Source: Bradyrhizobium guangdongense
Lineage (GTDB): Bacteria > Pseudomonadota > Alphaproteobacteria > Rhizobiales > Xanthobacteraceae
Direction: 5' to 3'
Assembly: GCF_006483445.1 (NCBI RefSeq)
Contig: NZ_PPPT01000123.1
Location: 1-64,000 of the forward strand
Length of the DNA stretch: 64,000 nt
The notes under the pieces: generated by a model
The model's database searches: none
Seen by the model: only the letters and a program-made list of their open reading frames with translations
What the model was told of the DNA's origin: nothing
Position numbers and translations under genes: made by a program
Part shown: positions 8,294 through 15,922 of the stretch, one piece after another
Numbering within the stretch: the first letter of the stretch is position 1
Layout: every line of letters starts with the position of its first letter

Positions 8294-9100
8294 CTAGTAT
8301 CGCTCGGTGACGAAATTCATGCCCTTCAGGGTCGCCTGGTCGTCATAACGTCCCTTATTCGAGCGTTTTGGCAGCTTGACCTTGTCCTTTTTGATCCGCT
8401 TGTACGGGATCGCGCTCAGCAGATGCGCGATACAGTTCAGCCGCGCCCGCCGCTTGTCATCGGAGCGGATGATGTACCACGGCGCATGCTTGGTGTTGGT
8501 GGCCTTCAGCATCATGTCGCGCGCCCGCGAATAGTCGTACCAGCGGCCGTAGGATTCCAGATCCATCGGGCTTAGCTTCCATTGTCGAAGCGGATCCTCA
8601 ATTCGCGCCTCGAAGCGGCGATCCTGTTCCTCCATCCCGACCTCGAGCCAGATTTTGATGAGGATGATGCCGCCGTCGACGAGATATTTTTCCATCTGCG
8701 GACAGAGTGCCAGGAAACGTTCATGTTCTGCCGGCGTGCAGAAGCCCATGACATATTCAACGCCGGCGCGGTTGTACCAGCTCCGGTCGAAAATCACGAT
8801 CTCGCCGCCTGCCGGAAACTTCTCCATGTAACGCTGGAAGAAGAGTTGCGTCTTTTCCCGGTCCGACGGCGCCGGCAATGCCACCACACGGAACACGCGT
8901 GGGCTCACCTTTTCGCTGATGGCCTTGATCGTACCGCCCTTGCCGGCGGCGTCGCGGCCTTCGAAGATGACGATGACGCGGAGCTTGTTCGCCCTGACAT
9001 AATCCTGGAGATGGCAAAGCTCGATCTGGAGCTTCTCCAGCGCCTTCTCGTAGTCCTTGCGCTTCATGCGCTCCGCAGCGTCTTCTTTGGCTTTAGCCAT
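8294..9100 (-). CDS. ppk2: Polyphosphate kinase 2
   Basis: A 268-aa PPK2-family protein. It has the Walker-A-like GRDAAGKGGT near residue 54, the lid/Walker-B region FDRSWYNRAGVE, and the family signature KIWLEVGMEEQDRRFEARIEDP. A single PPK2 domain of this length is usual for class I enzymes, which use polyphosphate to phosphorylate nucleoside diphosphates or the reverse. The start ATG at 9100 lies 2 nt after the stop of the upstream 150-aa gene, so the two are coupled. The operon promoter would be the FixK-type box at 9628-9641, which implies polyphosphate use under low oxygen. Confidence 0.93.
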   Translation of the reverse strand: MAKAKEDAAERMKRKDYEKALEKLQIELCHLQDYVRANKLRVIVIFEGRDAAGKGGTIKAISEKVSPRVFRVVALPAPSDREKTQLFFQRYMEKFPAGGEIVIFDRSWYNRAGVEYVMGFCTPAEHERFLALCPQMEKYLVDGGIILIKIWLEVGMEEQDRRFEARIEDPLRQWKLSPMDLESYGRWYDYSRARDMMLKATNTKHAPWYIIRSDDKRRARLNCIAHLLSAIPYKRIKKDKVKLPKRSNKGRYDDQATLKGMNFVTERY

Positions 9101-9102
9101 GC

Positions 9103-9555
9103 TCAATCGCCCCAAGAAATCGTGACACCGATGTCGCCGGGAACGCCGCCCGGGAAATCGATGATCTGATAGGCAATGCGATAGCCGCGCGGTTTCAGAT
9201 GATCGGTCCAGAGCTGAAAGATCTCCTTTGGGATGCCGGTCAATGTGTTCTCCCAGCCCTTTTCCATCTGGTTGATGGCGCGGCCCTTGTCCGTGCACAA
9301 CGTGTTGGGAAAGCGGTAGACCTGGACCTCGGTCAGGCCGTTTCGCACGGCACGGCCGATGATCGTGGAGGCGAGCTTGACCTTCTCCTCCTCGGTCTTG
9401 CCCGAGGGCTTACTGAGCCGCTCGATCAGGGCGAGCTTCTCCGCCTCGGCCGCGGCGGCGACCTTGGCGTATTCCGCGGCCTTCTCGGCCTCCTTGAGGG
9501 CGGCTTCCTTGCGGATCTGCGCGGCGCTGGGAATGAGATCGTCGAGGCCGGCCAT
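9103..9555 (-). CDS. Conserved hypothetical protein upstream of ppk2
   Basis: A 150-aa protein not recognised as a named family. Residues 10-60 are an Ala/Glu/Lys-rich helix, probably a coiled coil (EAALKEAEKAAEYAKVAAAA). Residues 65-150 form a compact globular part with KVKLASTIIGRAVRNGLTEVQVYRFP and a C-terminal VPGDIGVTISWGD. It has no signal peptide or membrane segment, so it is probably cytoplasmic. The ATG at 9555 has GGAGCAGCAGCC upstream. It is the first gene of a two-gene operon with ppk2 and may be a partner or regulator of the kinase (inference). Confidence 0.75.
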   Translation of the reverse strand: MAGLDDLIPSAAQIRKEAALKEAEKAAEYAKVAAAAEAEKLALIERLSKPSGKTEEEKVKLASTIIGRAVRNGLTEVQVYRFPNTLCTDKGRAINQMEKGWENTLTGIPKEIFQLWTDHLKPRGYRIAYQIIDFPGGVPGDIGVTISWGD

Positions 9556-9627
9556 GGCTGCTGCTCCTGAAATAGTGTTGGCAGTTCGGCGTTCGCGGAA
9601 ACGCTATGTCCGGCAAAGGGCAATCCC

Positions 9628-9641
9628 TTGATTCAAATCAA
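9628..9641. promoter_or_regulatory. FixK/FNR-type box, bidirectional
   Basis: TTGAT-tcaa-ATCAA, a perfect match to the FixK/FNR core. It lies between divergent operons and predicts leaders of about 38 nt leftward (to ATG 9555) and 39 nt rightward (to TTG 9715). Confidence 0.82.
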
Positions 9642-9714
9642 GCAAACGCGCACCCTACATGGGCACCGTGCCGCAAGAGCGTCGTGCGCGACGGGCTTTG
9701 CCCAGGAGACACCA

Positions 9715-10149
9715 TTGAGCGAGCAGCTTCATCCGATGGCCCCGCACCATCTGCCGTTCTTTCTCGCGCCTGGTAGCGGGACGGATACGCTGATGGTGGT
9801 GATGGGCCTCTTCCTCATTGGCTCCATATTGTGGCTTGGCACGCTGTATTGGAAACTGCACAGCCTTCCCGAACGGATGGCGCACAAGTCCCAGAAGCTG
9901 CAATTCGAGATCGTCGCCGTGCTCGGCCTGATCTCGCTCTTCACCCACATGCACATCTTTTGGGTGGCGGGGCTGTTGCTTGCGATGATTGACATACCGG
10001 ATTTTGGAACTCCGATGCGCAGCATCGCCGACTCCGTCGAGAGGATCGCCGACGCTACGCCGGGGCAGGAGGGTGCGGCGCCGCCGCCAGCCTCACCGCC
10101 AGCGGAGAAGCCAGACGCCGCCAAGGAGAAGGAGCACAGCCATGCTTGA
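9715..10149 (+). CDS. DUF3302-like inner-membrane protein (YibI/YiaW type)
   Basis: A 144-aa protein. The start is a TTG with an excellent Shine-Dalgarno (AGGAGA at 9704-9709, 5-nt spacing); ATG at 9736 is an alternative. It has two membrane segments, DTLMVVMGLFLIGSILWL and a second with LGLISLFTHMHIFWVAGLLLA. The second resembles the core of DUF3302 proteins, which pair with HlyD-like partners in YibI/YibH and YiaW/YiaV. The C-terminus is a Pro/Ala/Lys-rich tail ending KEKEHSHA. It overlaps the downstream HlyD-like gene by 8 nt, supporting the pairing. Confidence 0.7.
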   Translation: MSEQLHPMAPHHLPFFLAPGSGTDTLMVVMGLFLIGSILWLGTLYWKLHSLPERMAHKSQKLQFEIVAVLGLISLFTHMHIFWVAGLLLAMIDIPDFGTPMRSIADSVERIADATPGQEGAAPPPASPPAEKPDAAKEKEHSHA

Positions 10150-11377
10150 GCTGATCCTGTGCTCTCTTTTCACGCTCCTGCCTGACTATCTGTATCGCCG
10201 TTACGTTCAGGGCAAGCGCTTCGGCAAGGAGATCACGTTCTTCTCGGTCTGGTACGAGCTGCGCTGGGGCATCACCGGCTGCCTGATGCTCACCGTCGCC
10301 CTGATCACGATGATCTTCTATTACCATCCAGCGACGAACGCAGCGACGCTCTATTTCCGCACCGTGCCGATCATGCCCGTCGGCGTCGCCGGTCGGGTGG
10401 CCGAAGTGAATGTCGGTTATAGCCAAGACGTAAAGAAGGGTGACGTTCTGTTCAAACTCGACAGTGCGAAGCAGGAAGCCGCCGTCGAGACCGCCAAGCG
10501 GAAAGTTGCCGAGATCGATGCGTCGATGGCGTCGGCGCAAGCCGACGTGGTCAAGGCTGAGGCACAGATCGGCGAAGCCAAGGCGAACCTGCAACAGGCG
10601 AAGGACGAGCTCGACGTCAAGTCCGAGCTGCAGCGCCGCAATCCCGGTATCGTCCCGCAACGTGATATCGAGAAGCTGCAAGTGCTTGTCGATCAGCGGC
10701 AGTCCGGCGTAGACGCTGCCAACGCGGTCAAGCAATCGGCGACACTGCGAGTCTCGACACTCCTGCCGGCGGAGAAGGCAAGCGCCGAAGCAGCACTGGC
10801 CGAAGCGCAGGTGCTTCTTGACCAAACGGTCGTTCGCGCAGGCGTCGACGGCCGCGTCGAACAATTCCTTCTTCGCGTCGGTGACGTCGTCAATCAATTG
10901 TTGCGGCCGGCAGGCGTTCTCATTCCCGCGGGCGCCGGCAAGGGAGGGCTTCAAGCCGGGTTCGGCCAGATCGAGGCGAATGTGATGAAGGAAGGCATGG
11001 TGGCGGAAGCGACCTGCATGTCGCGCCCCTGGGTCATCATTCCGATGGTGGTCACGAATGTGCAGGACTACATCGCCGCTGGACAGTTCCAGGGTGGACA
11101 GCAACTGCTCGAAGCGCAGAACGCCGTAAAGCCCGGCACCGTCCTCGCTTTCTTGGAGCCGCTCTACAAGGACGGGCTCCGGGGTGTGACGCCCGGCAGT
11201 ACCTGCATCGTCAACGCTTACACCAGCAACCACGAGGAAATTGCCGACCCCAAGACCGGCGCGTTCCGCGGCTTTGCGCTGCACGTGGTGGATGCGACCG
11301 GGCTGGTGCATGCGTTGCTGCTGCGTATCCAGGCGCTGCTGTTGCCGATCAAGACGCTAGTGCTGAGCGGCCACTGA
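10142..11377 (+). CDS. HlyD-family membrane-fusion protein (YibH/YiaV type)
   Basis: A 411-aa protein with an N-terminal membrane anchor (about residues 35-60). It then has a split lipoyl/barrel-sandwich domain (VGVAGRVAEVNVGYSQDVKKGDVLFKLD, and VVRAGVDGRVEQFLLRVGDVV further on) flanking an alpha-helical coiled-coil hairpin (EIDASMASAQADVVKAEAQIG ... VLVDQRQSGVDAANAV). No transporter ATPase or RND partner is adjacent; the only neighbour is the overlapping DUF3302-like gene. This matches the YibH/YiaV arrangement, whose role is envelope maintenance rather than classic secretion. Expression is probably driven by the FixK-type box at 9628. Confidence 0.85.
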   Translation: MLELILCSLFTLLPDYLYRRYVQGKRFGKEITFFSVWYELRWGITGCLMLTVALITMIFYYHPATNAATLYFRTVPIMPVGVAGRVAEVNVGYSQDVKKGDVLFKLDSAKQEAAVETAKRKVAEIDASMASAQADVVKAEAQIGEAKANLQQAKDELDVKSELQRRNPGIVPQRDIEKLQVLVDQRQSGVDAANAVKQSATLRVSTLLPAEKASAEAALAEAQVLLDQTVVRAGVDGRVEQFLLRVGDVVNQLLRPAGVLIPAGAGKGGLQAGFGQIEANVMKEGMVAEATCMSRPWVIIPMVVTNVQDYIAAGQFQGGQQLLEAQNAVKPGTVLAFLEPLYKDGLRGVTPGSTCIVNAYTSNHEEIADPKTGAFRGFALHVVDATGLVHALLLRIQALLLPIKTLVLSGH

Positions 11378-11420
11378 TCCTAACGACCGTAGTCGCTGCC
11401 GAACGAACAACGGCGGCCAC

Positions 11421-11963
11421 GAACCGACTGGCACCGGCGGCTATTCCGACGTCGACCTCGTGTTTGACGGCAAGATGATCTCGCTCTACGGCAACGACGC
11501 CAAGGCCTATGTGCAGGCCGATGCGCCGGGCACGGTCGACCAGATGATCGCAGCGATGCAGGCGCGCTCGGGCCTCGGGATGCCCGGCACCGATCTCATT
11601 CTCTCGACCGCCTGTGACGAGCTGACGGCCTCGACGACGGAAGGCAAGCATATCGGACAGGGCGTCATCGACGGCGTCGAATGCGAACATCTCGCATTCC
11701 GTACGCCGGAGACCGATTGGCAGATCTGGATCGAGCCGGGTGCAAAGCCGGTGCCGCGCAAATACGTCATCACCAGCAAGACACTGACCGGCGCGCCGCA
11801 ATACACGCTGCGGATCCGCGACTGGAAGACCGACGCCTTCACCGATGCGGACACCTTTGTGTTCAAGCCGCCGGCCGGTGCCAACAAGGTTGACCTCCAG
11901 TCCGTCGCCATGGCGGATTTCGACGAACTTCCCCCTGGAACGCCGCAAGGAGCCAAGAAATGA
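11421..11963 (+). pseudogene. DUF2092 protein, 5'-truncated
   Basis: An in-frame stretch encodes TGTGGYSDVDLVFDGKMIS and then VDQMIAAMQAR, GVECEHLAFRTPETDWQIWIEP and YTLRIRDWKTDAFT. These are conserved middle and C-terminal parts of DUF2092 periplasmic proteins, which are normally about 250 aa with a signal peptide. No start codon with a ribosome site and no signal peptide exist before the homology. The frame runs open back into the end of the HlyD-like gene. I read it as a gene that lost its 5' third. It ends in an ATGA overlap with the next small gene. Confidence 0.65.
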
Positions 11964-12244
11964 TCACGTCGCGAAATCTTTTCATCTCCGCCGCGGCAGT
12001 CGTCGCCTTTGCCGCCGGCCTGTCCTGGAGTGAAACGAGCCGCATTGCCGATGGCACAATCTTCCCGGAAGCGCAGGCGCGAGTCGGCCGTCCCCTGACG
12101 CCCATGAGGTATGCGGGCGTCGCACGGCGGACGACGCGACGGGCGGTGGCGGTCGGCGCCGCAGCGGGCGCGGCCGGCGCATACTATGCACCGGGCTGCG
12201 TGCAGGTCGTGGATGCCTACGGCCAGGTCGTGACGCGCTGTTGA
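11960..12244 (+). CDS. Small secreted hypothetical protein
   Basis: A 94-aa protein with a signal-peptide-like N-terminus (LFISAAAVVAFAAGLSW). It has a basic middle (RRTTRRAVAV), a short Gly/Ala segment, and a C-terminus YYAPGCVQVVDAYGQVVTRC with two cysteines that could form a disulfide. The start overlaps the stop of the DUF2092 remnant and is preceded by AAGGAG. Function unknown; probably periplasmic or surface-exposed. Confidence 0.6.
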   Translation: MITSRNLFISAAAVVAFAAGLSWSETSRIADGTIFPEAQARVGRPLTPMRYAGVARRTTRRAVAVGAAAGAAGAYYAPGCVQVVDAYGQVVTRC

Positions 12245-12385
12245 GGCGTGAGCGGTGCGAGACGCTTGGAGATCGCGCGATTGCCGCTAAAGTTGTGCCG
12301 AGGAGCAGCCGATCGAAGCTGCCGGGGTAGAGAATGAGCGGGCGCATCGTTCGTCTGGTTTACGAATGCTTCCGTTGCCGAGATA

Positions 12386-13174
12386 TTGACGCGGGCCGCA
12401 AGCCTGCCGCCTCACACCTCATTGTTCTGGCAGTTGATGTCGGTCGACGCTGCGGGCGTCGCCCATGAGGGCGATTTTGCCGCGCGCCAGCTTCGCGCGA
12501 TCGCCAACGCTCCGATCTTTTCCATCCATCGCGCACGAGCTGAACCAGCCGCTCGGCTCCATCCTCACCAATGCCGAGACGGCTGAGATCATGTTGAAGA
12601 GCGGTTCGCCTGATCTGGACGAGATCAGGGAGATCCTCGCCGATATCAGGCGCGACGACCACCGGGCCAGTGAGGTGATCCGCAGGTTGCGCAGCATCTT
12701 GAGAAAGACGCAGTTCGAAGCCGCCGAGATCGACCTGACGAGACCGTCGGCGCAGCGATCGGCTTCCTGGCCGCGGTGGCCAATGGACGACGGATCGCCC
12801 TTAGATTCGCACCCGCCGCCGAGGCCTTGCACGTCACAGGCGATCCCGTTCAGCTTCAGCAGGTCATCCTCAACCTGATCATCAACGCCATCGATGCGCT
12901 TGCAGAAACGGAAGCGAGAACGCGCGAGGTCAGCGTGACCACCGTACGCTCCGGCGCTTTTGCGGAGATCCGGATCGAGGACAGCGGCCCCGGCATTGCG
13001 AGCAGCGATCTCAAGAACGTGTTCAATCCGTTCTACACCACCAAGCCGCAAGGCATGGGCATGGGCCTGATTATCGCGCGGACCATCGTCGAGGCGCATC
13101 GTGGCCAGATCATTGCGGAGAACAAGCCGGCCGGCGGAGCGCGGTTCACGATCCGGCTGCCGATCGCGCGGTAG
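12386..13174 (+). pseudogene. Sensor histidine kinase remnant (deletion and frameshift)
   Basis: Three pieces of one kinase lie in different frames. The first (from about 12410) reads LFWQLMSVDAAGVAHEGDFA and RQLRAIANAPIFS, which resembles the sensor region. At a repeated TCCATC near 12523 the frame changes directly to SIAHELNQPLGSILTNAE, the HisKA box with its histidine, so the stretch between sensor and HisKA seems deleted. Near 12735 a second frame change occurs before the HATPase part (DPVQLQQVILNLIINAIDAL, NPFYTTKPQGMGMGLIIART). A functional kinase is unlikely. No response regulator is adjacent. Confidence 0.75.
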
Positions 13175-13229
13175 TTGTCTTGCGTCGCAGCAGGATCGCG
13201 CGCCGGCGACGTGGGCTGGTCCGGTTCCT

Positions 13230-13243
13230 TTGATCTTTGTCAA
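13230..13243 (+). promoter_or_regulatory. FixK/FNR-type box upstream of DUF3300 gene
   Basis: TTGAT-cttt-GTCAA conforms to TTGA-N6-TCAA. Its centre at 13236.5 predicts a transcript start near 13278, a 21-nt leader to ATG 13299, and a start downstream of the in-frame ATG at 13266. Confidence 0.75.
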
Positions 13244-13298
13244 AGAACGCGACGCCCCGGGCCCGATGCTTCCAGCCGAAATGCCAATGGAGGGTGTG

Positions 13299-15008
13299 AT
13301 GTTTGGCTGCGGCAAGACCCTGATCGCGCTTGCGCTGGTGGTGGCGATACCCGTCGCCGCTTCAGCACAGACCCCGGCTGCGCCAGCGACGCCGGCGCCG
13401 GCTGCAACTGCCGCGCCGCCCGCAGCGCCGCCGGCGGCCGAATTGCTCAAGCCCGAGCAGCTCGAGGCGCTGGTGGCGCCGATCGCACTCTATCCCGACG
13501 AGCTTCTCGCCAACGTGCTGGCGGCGTCGACCTATCCGCTGGAGGTCGTGCAGGCCGACCGCTGGCTGAAGGAGCGCAAGAGCCTCAAGGGCGACGCCCT
13601 GAAGACCGAGGTCGACAAGCAGGCCTGGGACGACAGCGTCAAGGCGCTCACCAGCACCGCCGAGGTCTTGACCATGATGAGCGACAAGCTCGACTGGACC
13701 CAGAAGCTCGGCGACGCATTTCTCGCGCAGCAGCCCGACGTGATGGACGCGATCCAGCGCCTGCGCACCAAGGCCTATGACAACAAGAAGCTCGCCACCA
13801 CCAAGCAGCAGAAGGTCAGCGTTCAAAGTCAGGAAGGCAAGCAGGTCGTCGTGATCCAGCAGGCGAATCCGGCGGAGATGTATGTGCCCTATTACGATCC
13901 GGCGACGGTCTACGGCACGTGGCCCTACGCTGAATATCCGCCATATTATTGGGGCTATCCGTCCTATATCGGCGCGGGCGTGGTTGCCGCGGGCCTCGCG
14001 TTCGGCACCGCCTGGGCCATCGGCCGCTGGGGCAATTACTGGGGCGGCGGCTGCAACTGGGGCAACCGCAACGTCTACGTCAATCACCGCACCACTAACA
14101 TCGGAAACGGCTGGCAGCACAATCCCGCGCATCGCGGCGGCGTGCGCTACAACAACGCCAATGTTGCGAACCGTTTTGGGAACACGAACATCAAGGCGGG
14201 TGCCGCCGACCGCATGGATTTCCGCGGCCGCGACGGAAACCAGGTGCTGCGTCCCGATCAGGGCAACCGCGCAGGTGACCGGGCTGGAGACCGCGCAGGC
14301 GATCGTGCTGGTGACCGGGCAGGAGATCGAGCCGGCGATCGCGCAGGAGACCGTGGCGGTGATCGCGCCGGCGACCGTGGCGGAGACCGCGCTGGTGCAG
14401 GTGATCGCTCCAAAGGCGGCGGCGATCGAGCCAAGGGCGGTGGCGATCGTGCAGGAGCCAAGGCCGGTGGCGCGAAGGCGGCGAACCGCGCAGCGCCAGG
14501 CGGCGGCAATCGTGCAGCGGCAGGCGGCGGCAATCGCGGTGGCGCCATGAACGTCTCATCGGGCCGGGCGGCAGCGGCAGCATCGGCACGCGGAGGCGCC
14601 AGCATGGCGAGCATGCGCGGTGGCGGCGGTGCTGCCATGGCCGGTCGTGGAGGCGGAGGCGGTGCGTCCATGGGCGGCGGCGGCCGTGGTGGCGGTGGCT
14701 TTGGTGGCGGAGGCGGTCGCGGTGGCGGCGGCGGTGGCCGGCGTTCGGACATCGCGCTGAAGCACGACATCACGCTGCTCGGCCATCTCGCCAACGGCCT
14801 CGGCTACTACCGCTTCAGCTACATCGGCAGCGACAAGGCCTATGTCGGCGTGATGGCGCAGGAGGTCGAGGCCCTGAAGCCGGAGGCGGTGAGCCGCGAC
14901 AGCGACGGCTATCTGCGCGTCCACTATGAGAAGCTCGGGCTGAAATTCCGCACATATGGCGATTGGGTCGCAAGCGGTGCACGGATTCCCGCGGAGGTGA
15001 CGCCATGA
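13299..15008 (+). CDS. DUF3300 protein with AGDR repeats and C-terminal S74-like domain
   Basis: A 569-aa secreted protein. The start at 13299 has GGAGG five nt upstream and gives a clean signal peptide (MFGCGKTLIALALVVAIPVAASA). The layout is a Pro/Ala linker, then DUF3300 (about residues 50-260, with ALVAPIALYPDELLANVLAAS and AEMYVPYYDPATVYGTWPY), then an Ala-Gly-Asp-Arg repeat tract, then a long Gly-rich stretch. It ends with a C-terminal domain RRSDIALKHDITLL ... YRFSYIGSDKAYVGVMAQEV that resembles the peptidase S74/intramolecular chaperone of phage tail spikes. It overlaps the DUF2950 gene, its usual partner. Role unknown; surface or periplasmic. Confidence 0.85.
   Translation: MFGCGKTLIALALVVAIPVAASAQTPAAPATPAPAATAAPPAAPPAAELLKPEQLEALVAPIALYPDELLANVLAASTYPLEVVQADRWLKERKSLKGDALKTEVDKQAWDDSVKALTSTAEVLTMMSDKLDWTQKLGDAFLAQQPDVMDAIQRLRTKAYDNKKLATTKQQKVSVQSQEGKQVVVIQQANPAEMYVPYYDPATVYGTWPYAEYPPYYWGYPSYIGAGVVAAGLAFGTAWAIGRWGNYWGGGCNWGNRNVYVNHRTTNIGNGWQHNPAHRGGVRYNNANVANRFGNTNIKAGAADRMDFRGRDGNQVLRPDQGNRAGDRAGDRAGDRAGDRAGDRAGDRAGDRGGDRAGDRGGDRAGAGDRSKGGGDRAKGGGDRAGAKAGGAKAANRAAPGGGNRAAAGGGNRGGAMNVSSGRAAAAASARGGASMASMRGGGGAAMAGRGGGGGASMGGGGRGGGGFGGGGGRGGGGGGRRSDIALKHDITLLGHLANGLGYYRFSYIGSDKAYVGVMAQEVEALKPEAVSRDSDGYLRVHYEKLGLKFRTYGDWVASGARIPAEVTP
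14268..14460 (+). repeat. 12-bp coding tandem repeat (Ala-Gly-Asp-Arg)
   Basis: Roughly ten tandem copies of a 12-nt unit encoding AGDR or GGDR, decaying into SKGGGDRAKGGGDR. Third positions vary between copies, so the peptide rather than the DNA seems conserved. The period-12 structure could promote length variation. Confidence 0.85.
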
Positions 15009-15922
15009 TCGCCCTCAGGTCGCTTCAACGTGCCGCGCTGCCGGGACTGGTCGCGCTGGCGCTGCTGTCCTCGCCATCGCTGGCACAGCAGTCCTATAAA
15101 TCGCCCGAAGACGCGGCGGCCGCGCTCGCCGCAGCCGTGAAGAGCGGCCCTGGCGATATATTGAAGGTGCTCGGCAGAGCCGCCGACGACATCGTCTCGT
15201 CCGGCGACGAAGTTGCTGATGCCGACATCCGTCAACGCTTCACCGCTATGTATGACCAAAAACATTCGATCAAGACAGAAGGCAACAAGAAGGCCACACT
15301 CCTGCTTGGGCCGGACGATTTCCCGTTCCCGATTCCGTTGGAGAACACCAAGGCCGGTTGGGAGTTCGACACCGCTGAAGGCCGTATCGAGGTGCTTCGC
15401 CGCCGCATCGGCCGCAACGAGCTCGATGCCATCCAGACCGCACTGGCTTATGTCGATGCCCAGAACGAATATGCCGACAAGGATCGCGGCGAGGGCGTCG
15501 GCGTCTATGCGCAGCGTTTCGTCTCAACGCCCGGCAAGAAGGACGGCCTGTTCTGGCGTGACGATTCCGATCCGAGCCCGCTCGGGGCATTGGCGGCCGA
15601 AGCGTCGCGCGAAGGCTACAGGGCCGGCGACATCGAGCCCGCGCCCTATCACGGCTACTACTTCCGCATCCTGAAGGGGCAGGGGCCGGACGCCCCCGGC
15701 GGCGCGCTCAACTATGTCGTCAAGGGCAAGATGATCGGCGGCTTTGCTCTGATCGCCTGGCCCGCAGAATACGGCAATTCCGGCGTGATGACCTTCCTGG
15801 TCAACCACAACGGCGTCGTCTACCAAAAGGATCTAGGCGCAAAGACCGACTTCGTCGCCAAGCGCCTCACGCTGTTCGATCCCGACCAGACCTGGAAGAA
15901 AGTCGATGCGGCCAAACCGTGA
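15005..15922 (+). CDS. DUF2950 secreted protein
   Basis: A 305-aa protein with a signal peptide (LRSLQRAALPGLVALALLSSPSLAQQ). The body has DUF2950 features: YKSPEDAAAALAAAVKSGD-like start, WEFDTAEGRIEVLRRRIGRNELDAI, and a late PYHGYYFRILKGQGPDAPGGALNYVVKG ... YGNSGVMTFLVN block. DUF2950 genes often follow DUF3300 genes, as here with an ATGA overlap. The pair is probably periplasmic. It overlaps the next EipA-like gene by 17 nt, so all three genes form one operon under the box at 13230. Confidence 0.85.
   Translation: MIALRSLQRAALPGLVALALLSSPSLAQQSYKSPEDAAAALAAAVKSGPGDILKVLGRAADDIVSSGDEVADADIRQRFTAMYDQKHSIKTEGNKKATLLLGPDDFPFPIPLENTKAGWEFDTAEGRIEVLRRRIGRNELDAIQTALAYVDAQNEYADKDRGEGVGVYAQRFVSTPGKKDGLFWRDDSDPSPLGALAAEASREGYRAGDIEPAPYHGYYFRILKGQGPDAPGGALNYVVKGKMIGGFALIAWPAEYGNSGVMTFLVNHNGVVYQKDLGAKTDFVAKRLTLFDPDQTWKKVDAAKP

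Noticed and set aside
14268..14460. Possible CRISPR-like array
   Set aside because: The repeats are 12 bp, contiguous, in frame and encode AGDR; no spacers exist.
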